Below are positions 59,043 through 64,000 of a DNA stretch of 64,000 nt, in pieces. How positions within the stretch are numbered: position 1 is the first letter of the stretch; each line of letters opens with the position of its first letter. Origin of the DNA: Gavia stellata (lineage: Eukaryota > Chordata > Aves > Gaviiformes > Gaviidae); assembly GCF_030936135.1 (NCBI RefSeq), contig NC_082619.1, forward strand, positions 8,249,208 through 8,313,207, in the 5' to 3' direction. The notes under the pieces were generated by a model, which saw nothing but the letters and a program-made list of their open reading frames with translations, made no database searches and had not been told where the DNA came from. A program made the position numbers and the translations under genes.

Positions 59043-62000
59043 CTGCAAAGAGAGAGGTCGTGGGTGTGCGCCGGTGCACACGAGGGTGCACCAGGGATGT
59101 ATGGGGTTGCACATCGTTGCACGATGATGCACGAGCATGCATGATGATGCAGGAGCATGCACGACGATGCAGGAGGATGCACAATGATGCATGAGCGTGC
59201 ACGGAGATGCACGATGATGCAGGCGCATGCACGACGATGCATGAGGATGCACGAGCGATGCACGACAATGCACGAGCATGCACGGGGATGCATGAGGATG
59301 CATGACAACGCACGAGCATGCACAATGATGCACGAGTATGCATGACAATGCACAAGCATGCATGATGCTGCTCGAGCATGCATGGGGATGCATGACTGCA
59401 TGAGCATGCACAGGGATGCATGAGGATGCACGAACATGCACGACGCATGAGCGTGCATGGGGATACACGGGGATGCAGAAGTATGCATGGGGATACACGG
59501 GGATGCACAAGTATGCACGGGGATGCACGAGCATGCCTGGGGATGCATGAGGATACATGAGCATGCACAGGGATGCGCGAGAGTACATGATGATGCACAA
59601 GTGTGCATGGGGATGCACGAGGATGCATGATAATGGACAAGTGTGCATGGGGATGCACAAGGATGCATGAGCACACACAATGATGCACAAGCATGCATGG
59701 GTATGCATGAGTGTGCATGGGGATGCATGAGGATGCATGAGCACACATGATGCACAAGGGTGCACAATGATGCACAGGCTTGCACTGGGATGCACGAGAG
59801 TGCACAAGCATGCACTGGGATACACAAGGGTACGCAAGGGTGCACAATGATGCATAAGGGTGCACAATGCTGCGCAAGCCTGCATGGGGGTGGCATGAGG
59901 ATACATGAGTGTGCACGCAGATGCACAAGGGTGCATGAGTGTGCACACATGAGCATGCATGAGGGCGCAAAGGATGCACAAGCACGCATGAGTGCTGCAT
60001 GAGGCTGCCCAGTGGCTGCAAATGGGATGCAGAGAGGATGCAGGAGGAACATGGAAGGGATGCACGAGGAATGCACAGATTGGTGCATGAAGGGTGCACG
60101 AGGGATGCACAAGGGTGCAGGACGCTGCACCATAGATGCTCAAGAGCTGTGTGGGAGATGCACACAAATGCACAAAGATGCCCAGATGATGCATGAGGGG
60201 TGCCCAGGAGATGCACACAGGATGAATGGGGATGCATGAGGGATGCGCATGAGGGATGCACGATGGTGCATGAGGGGTGAAACAGGGTGCACAGGGGTTC
60301 ATGAGGCTGCATGAAAGGAGCCGATGGGCCACGTAACAGTGCAAGGGAGGTGCAGGGAGGATGCACAGTGGTCTACAAAGGTGCGTGAGGATGCATGAGG
60401 GCTGCACAAAGGCTGCATGAGGCATGCACAGGAGAGGTACCCAGGATTCACAGAGGACACATGAAGGATGCACTGGAGATGCATAAGGGATGCATGGAGA
60501 TGCATGAGGGACAGGCAAAGGGATGCACAAAGGATACAAGGGAGACACACAAGGATGCAGAAAGGATGCACGGGAGGTGCATGAAGGATGCATGATGGAT
60601 GCACAGGAGATGTACCGGGGATTCATGGAGGATGCACGAAAGATGCACTGGAGATGCATAAGGGATGCATGGAGATGCATGAGGGATGCACACAAGATGC
60701 ATGGGAGATGCACAAGGATGCATGGGAGATGCATGAAGGATGCAAGGGAGATGCACAAGGATGCAGGAGGGATCCATGGTGGATGTACAGAGGCACAAGG
60801 GCTGCGATGGAGCTGCATGAAGGATGCGCGAGGGGTGCATGGGGGATGCAAGAGGCAAGCAGATACCTTTGAGGATGTAATCCGTGAGCAGTGTGGGCAC
60901 CTTCTCGTTCCCCTCCTTCATGGCAAACAGGACTACAAGGGGGAACGGAGCTGTGAGCCCAGGCCCACTGCTCCCCAAACGTCCCTTTTCCCCCCAAAAC
61001 CAGCTCCACAGTTGCCATAGAGACACTAACGGAGTTTCCCACAATGTACCAGGCGTGAGAGCATCCAAAACAAGCACTTTCACCCCCAAACAGCCTGTTC
61101 ATGGCAATGCAGAATGAGTGTTTTACCCCCAAATCAGCGCTGGTGTACGGTGCAAATACTGGGGGGGTGTGTGTGGTTGCTGCAAATCAGCTGTGCTGTG
61201 GTGATGCAAAATGGGTGATGGCACCCCAAACCAGCTGTGCTGTCATGCTGCAAAATGGGTCTTTCCCCCCCCAAATAGGCTTCGTTGCAATGATGCAACA
61301 TGGGCGATTGCACCTCAAATGGCCTGTGCTGCAATGACGCGAAAAAAAAAGGGGATTGCACCCCAAACTGGCAGCGTTGCAGTGATGCACCCAAATCACA
61401 GCCGCTGCAGCAATGCAAAACGCGCGTTTACGTCCCAAATCTGCCACACCGTGGCGATGCAAAACAGCTGATTCTGCCCCAAAATGGCAGCTTGAATGAC
61501 TACTCACTGTTGGTGAGCATCTGCAGGTCCTCAACAGAGGGCGGCGACCCCTTCTTCTCGTAGGGAATCACCGTGTTCAGGTACTGCAAAAAAAAATCCC
61601 ACCCCAAAAAAACACCCAGATGGCACAAAACTGCCTATTTTTTGTACCGCCTTGAGACAAATCACCCCAAATTGGTGCAAAAGCAGAGTATGTCTGTGAT
61701 TTTCCTGCTATTGCATTTAATTTGCAGGTATTTTGGGGGGTACAGAATTAATTGCATGCTGCTTAGGGAGGATTTTTTGGGGTGAAAAATGGTGATTTTT
61801 GCAGGATGGATTAGTGGGGTGTAGGTGACAGAGTGGGGTTGTAAAATAAAATATTTTAAAAGGGGTTTGGGGGATGCAGGAGAATGGGGTAGGGGGGTGG
61901 GGGAAGAAAGGGGACAGATTTGGGCAATTTTGGGGGGAAAAAGGGGAAAAGGGCACCTGCTTCTCGTTGGTGGCGGGGCCGAAGGTCTGGCGCAGGCCGG

Positions 62001-63193
62001 ACTGTAGGATGCTGGAGATGCCCTCCATGCTGAAGCGCTGGGGACACACGTGTCACCCTGTCACCTCCCGGGGACACGGACATCACCCCTGGCATCTCCC
62101 TTGGCAGCAATGTCCCCCCGGCTCCCTGCCTCCCATCCACGTCCCCCCCATTCCCCTGTCCCACATGCCCCCCTCCCTCTATCCCCATGTCCCCCTCTTC
62201 CCCATCCGCCCAAACCCATGTGCCCCCCTCCTCCTGTCCCCACATCCCCCCGTCCCCTTGCCCCATCCCCTCTCCTGTCCCCGCATTCCCATGTCCGTCC
62301 CGTCCCCCCATCCCTCATCCCCTTGTCCCGTGTCCCCGTCCCACGTCCCTCAGTCCTGTCCCCCCATCCCTCATCACCAATCCCATGTCCTCCTGTCCCA
62401 TGTCCCCCCACCCCTCATCCCCCTGTGCTGTGTCCCCCGTCCCATCTCTCTGTCCTGTCCCCTGTCACCCAACCCCTGTCCTCCCATGCCCCTGCCATGC
62501 CTCCGTCCCCCCATCCCATCTCATGTCCCCACATCCCTCAACCCTCTGCCCCATGCCCCCCTGTCCCATGACCCTCTGCCCCATCCCGTCACCCACCCCT
62601 GTCCCAGCATCCCCCGTCCCATGTCCCTCCATCCCATGTCCCCACATCCCTCATCCCCCTGCCCCATGTCCCCCTGTCCCCACATCCCCCATCCCATGTC
62701 CCCCCATCCCATCTCATGTCCCCACATCCCTCATCCCCCTGCCCCATGTCCCTCTGCCACGTCCTGTCACCCATCCCCTGTCCCTGCATCCCCCATCCCA
62801 AGTCCCCCCATCCCTCATCCCCCTGCCCCATCTCCCCCTGTCCCCACATCCCCCCATCTCCCCTGCCCCCATCCCAAGCCCCCCCACCCCCTGTCCCCGT
62901 GGCCGCGGTGTCCCCCCCCACCTTCCGGGGCATGTGGTTCCCGCGCTCGGGACGCCCCCCTTGCAGGCTCAGCCCCCTGTCGCGACGACGGCGCCGGGCG
63001 GCCTCCCGCTGCTCCCGCTGCTCCCCCTGCACCGCCAGCAGCGCCCCGATGAATGCCGTCTTCACCTCCTTCTCGAACGCCAGCTCATCCCGCCGTGCCA
63101 GCTGTGCCACCAGCTCCGCTGACAGCGTCCGGCTCGCAGCCTCCGCGCGCCCCACCGCCACTGCCAGCTCCCGCGCCGACAGCCGCCCCAGCC
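59026..63193 (-). CDS. FEZ1: FEZ1 (fasciculation and elongation protein zeta-1), C-terminal five exons
   Basis: Five - strand exons join in frame into the last 169 residues of a FEZ protein (human FEZ1 is about 392). Visible blocks are RTLSAELVAQLARRDELAFE (coiled-coil), a basic stretch, RFSMEGISSILQSGLRQTFG, YLNTVIPYEKKGSPPSVEDL, EKVPTLLTDYILK and the terminal VLCPT. FEZ1 is a cytoplasmic kinesin-1 adaptor and PKC-zeta partner for axonal transport; the C-terminal part carries partner-binding coiled-coil. FEZ2 shares these motifs; convergent PKNOX2 argues for FEZ1. Phases match at all four introns. The 5' exons lie beyond the right edge. Confidence 0.93.
59060..60862. repeat. Minisatellite filling FEZ1 last intron (GATGCACGA / GGGATGCAC)
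   Basis: About 1.8 kb, nearly the whole intron between 59043 and 60866. The left part (to about 59995) is built of GATGCACGAGGATGCATGAG-like units; the right part shifts to GGGATGCACAAGGGATGCATG and GGAGATGCA. ATGCAT/TGCA palindromes occur in every unit. Both strands stay open for hundreds of codons, giving MHPCA- and GCTRMHE-type repeats which I regard as artefacts. Confidence 0.93.
60867..60932 (-). CDS. FEZ1: FEZ1 penultimate coding exon
   Basis: Acceptor CCCTTGTAG, donor GTATCT. Two bases complete Ile, then LFAMKEGNEKVPTLLTDYIL and K, then one base of the Val codon. Phases 1 and 1. Reading past the donor stays open, see findings. Confidence 0.95.
61085..61500. repeat. FEZ1 intron minisatellite, TGATGCAAAATGGGTGATTGCACCCCAAA
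   Basis: About nine diverged copies of a 42-46 base unit: a GCTGTGCTG box, TGATGCAAAATGGGTGA, then GCACCCCAAA. It occupies most of the 575-base intron 60933-61507. Its TGATGCAAAATGGG core resembles the intergenic array at 57245. Confidence 0.85.
61508..61583 (-). CDS. FEZ1: FEZ1 exon with YLNTVIPYEKKGSPPSVEDL
   Basis: Acceptor TTTTTTTTGCAG, donor GTGAGT. 25 codons ending QMLTN, plus the first base of Ile. The conserved FEZ motif VIPYEKK is here. Phase 0 to phase 1. Confidence 0.96.
61584..61956 (-). other. FEZ1 intron without array
   Basis: A 373-base intron of mixed, G-rich sequence on +. No tandem repeat seen; the only FEZ1 intron here lacking one. Confidence 0.8.
61957..62037 (-). CDS. 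FEZ1: FEZ1 exon with RFSMEGISSILQSGLRQTFG
   Basis: 27 codons, phase 0 on both sides, ending PATNEKQ. Acceptor TGTGTCCCCAG, donor GTGCCC. RFSMEGIS is a strongly conserved FEZ block. Confidence 0.96.
62050..62921. repeat. C-rich minisatellite filling a FEZ1 intron (CCCCATGTCCCCCTGTCCC)
   Basis: Occupies nearly all of the 884-base intron 62038-62921. Units of about 14-30 bases: CATCCCATGTCCCC, CCCTGTCCCC, CACATCCCTCATCCCC. On the FEZ1 sense strand it is G-rich with dense runs of G3-G6. Long Pro-rich frames on + and Gly/Trp/Asp-rich frames on - are artefacts. Confidence 0.93.
62922..63193 (-). CDS. FEZ1: FEZ1 exon with coiled-coil and basic stretch
   Basis: The donor (GTGGGG) after GNHMPRK is sound. 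It encodes about 90 residues: LGRLSARELAVAVGRAEAAS, RTLSAELVAQLARRDELAFE, KEVKTAFIGALLAVQ, then E/R-rich basic stretch and GLSLQGG. The 5' limit is inferred from GCAG at 63194-63196 with CTAAC about 24 bases upstream as branch point; the pyrimidine tract is weak, so the start is less certain, and an upstream part could be split differently. Confidence 0.8.
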
Positions 63194-63254
63194 CTGCCGC
63201 CCGGGCGTTGCAGTTAGAGACGGGCACGCGCCCACAGGGAGACGCGCCGTGCCC

Positions 63255-64000
63255 TTAGAGATGTTGCACGGTGCAATTATTAAGAGGCACAGGGCAATTA
63301 GTGGGCTGCCCGGTGCAACCAGTGAAACACTTGGTGCTGCAAGTGCTATGTCTGGTGCAATAAATGAAATGCCCAGTGCAATCACTGCAATGCACAGCAC
63401 AAGTAGTCATATGTCTGGAGGAAGTACTGAAATGCCCGTTGCAAGCAGTTACATGCCCAGGGCATTCACTGATGTGCATGGGCAATTAGGGAAAGGTACA
63501 CGAGGGTTTGCAAAGTGCTTCATGCAGTTGGTGAGATGCACACTGCAATTATTAAGATGCACAGGGCGATTAGTCGGCTGCCCGGTGCAGCTGGTGAGGT
63601 ACCCTACGCAGTAAGTGCAATGCACGCTGCAGCTAGAATGCCCGGTACAATTAGTGGGGATGCCTGGCGCAATTAGTGCAATGCACAGTGCAATAAATGA
63701 AATGCTCGGTGCAATTAGTGATATTCATGGTGCAGTTAGTGACATTCCTGGTGCAATTAGTAAAATGCCTGATATAATTAGTGACATGCCTGGAACAATC
63801 AGTGAAATGGATCGTACATGAGTGAAACACTTGATGCAATTACTGACATGCCTGGTGCAATTAGTAACATGCAATTAGTGATATGCACAATGCAATTACT
63901 GGCACGTCCAAGGGAATTAGTTTCACGCCTGTGCAATTAGTGACATGCATGGTGCAAGTGAACACACACTACATTTAGTGACATTCCCAGGGCAATTAAT
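63255..64000. repeat. Minisatellite TGCAATTAGTGAAATGCCCGG, running off the window
   Basis: Roughly 18-21 base units made of TGCAATTAGTG followed by AAATGC, ACATGC or ATATGC and CTGG/CCGG, about 36 copies. Copies are most regular from 63600 rightward. It lies 60 bases outside the last recognised FEZ1 exon, so it is in an upstream FEZ1 intron. Confidence 0.92.

Noticed and set aside
58887-60851. A 654-codon open frame on the - strand, plus 419- and 446-codon frames overlapping it
   Set aside because: Lies wholly in the FEZ1 intron array. The peptide is only translated repeat (MHPCA-type), with several frames open at once and no codon bias.
61874-63052. A 392-codon Pro-rich frame and 311-codon frame on the + strand
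   Set aside because: Translation of the C-rich minisatellite running antisense through FEZ1 exons; no homology.

Overview
The window is vertebrate nuclear DNA holding two convergent, intron-containing genes, PKNOX2 on the + strand and the 3' half of FEZ1 on the - strand. Side-by-side convergent PKNOX2 and FEZ1 is the order known from human 11q24. The compact introns, GC-rich Ala/Pro-biased coding exons, very few interspersed repeats (one decayed CR1-like LINE relic) and the large number of tandem-repeat arrays suggest a sauropsid, most likely a bird microchromosome (chicken chromosome 24 is the known counterpart of this human region). The species cannot be named from the sequence.

Layout. 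Bases 1-30421 contain no protein-coding exon I can support. They are 5' flank or 5' UTR introns of PKNOX2: unique AT-rich DNA interrupted by pentamer microsatellites (405-1170), a pyrimidine array (1651-1830), a TTGCATTGCAAAA array (2325-3195), a 30-bp array (10671-11405), a 26-28-bp array (12330-12905), a 60-bp array (20040-20790) and an exact 51-bp array (28696-28895). Bases 30422-55809 carry ten PKNOX2 coding exons; all junctions fit GT-AG with matching phase and give a 479-residue TALE homeodomain protein. Its 3' UTR probably ends near a poly(A) signal at 56903. A minisatellite (57245-58475) lies between the two gene ends. From 59042 up to 63193 there are five FEZ1 coding exons on the - strand, giving the last 169 residues. 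Each intron between them, except the shortest, is largely filled by a different tandem array, and another array runs from 63255 off the right edge.

Function. PKNOX2 (PREP2) is a DNA-binding TALE homeodomain cofactor that pairs with PBX proteins; FEZ1 is a cytoplasmic kinesin adaptor of axon growth. They are neighbours, not a pathway. I found no RNA gene, CRISPR array, operon or prokaryotic feature. The most unusual things here are the density and variety of minisatellites in FEZ1, including one whose retention would extend the FEZ1 reading frame, a start-stop upstream ORF before the PKNOX2 start, a perfect RFX X-box inside PKNOX2 intron 4, and an ATTTT/ATTCT pentamer tract in PKNOX2 intron 2.
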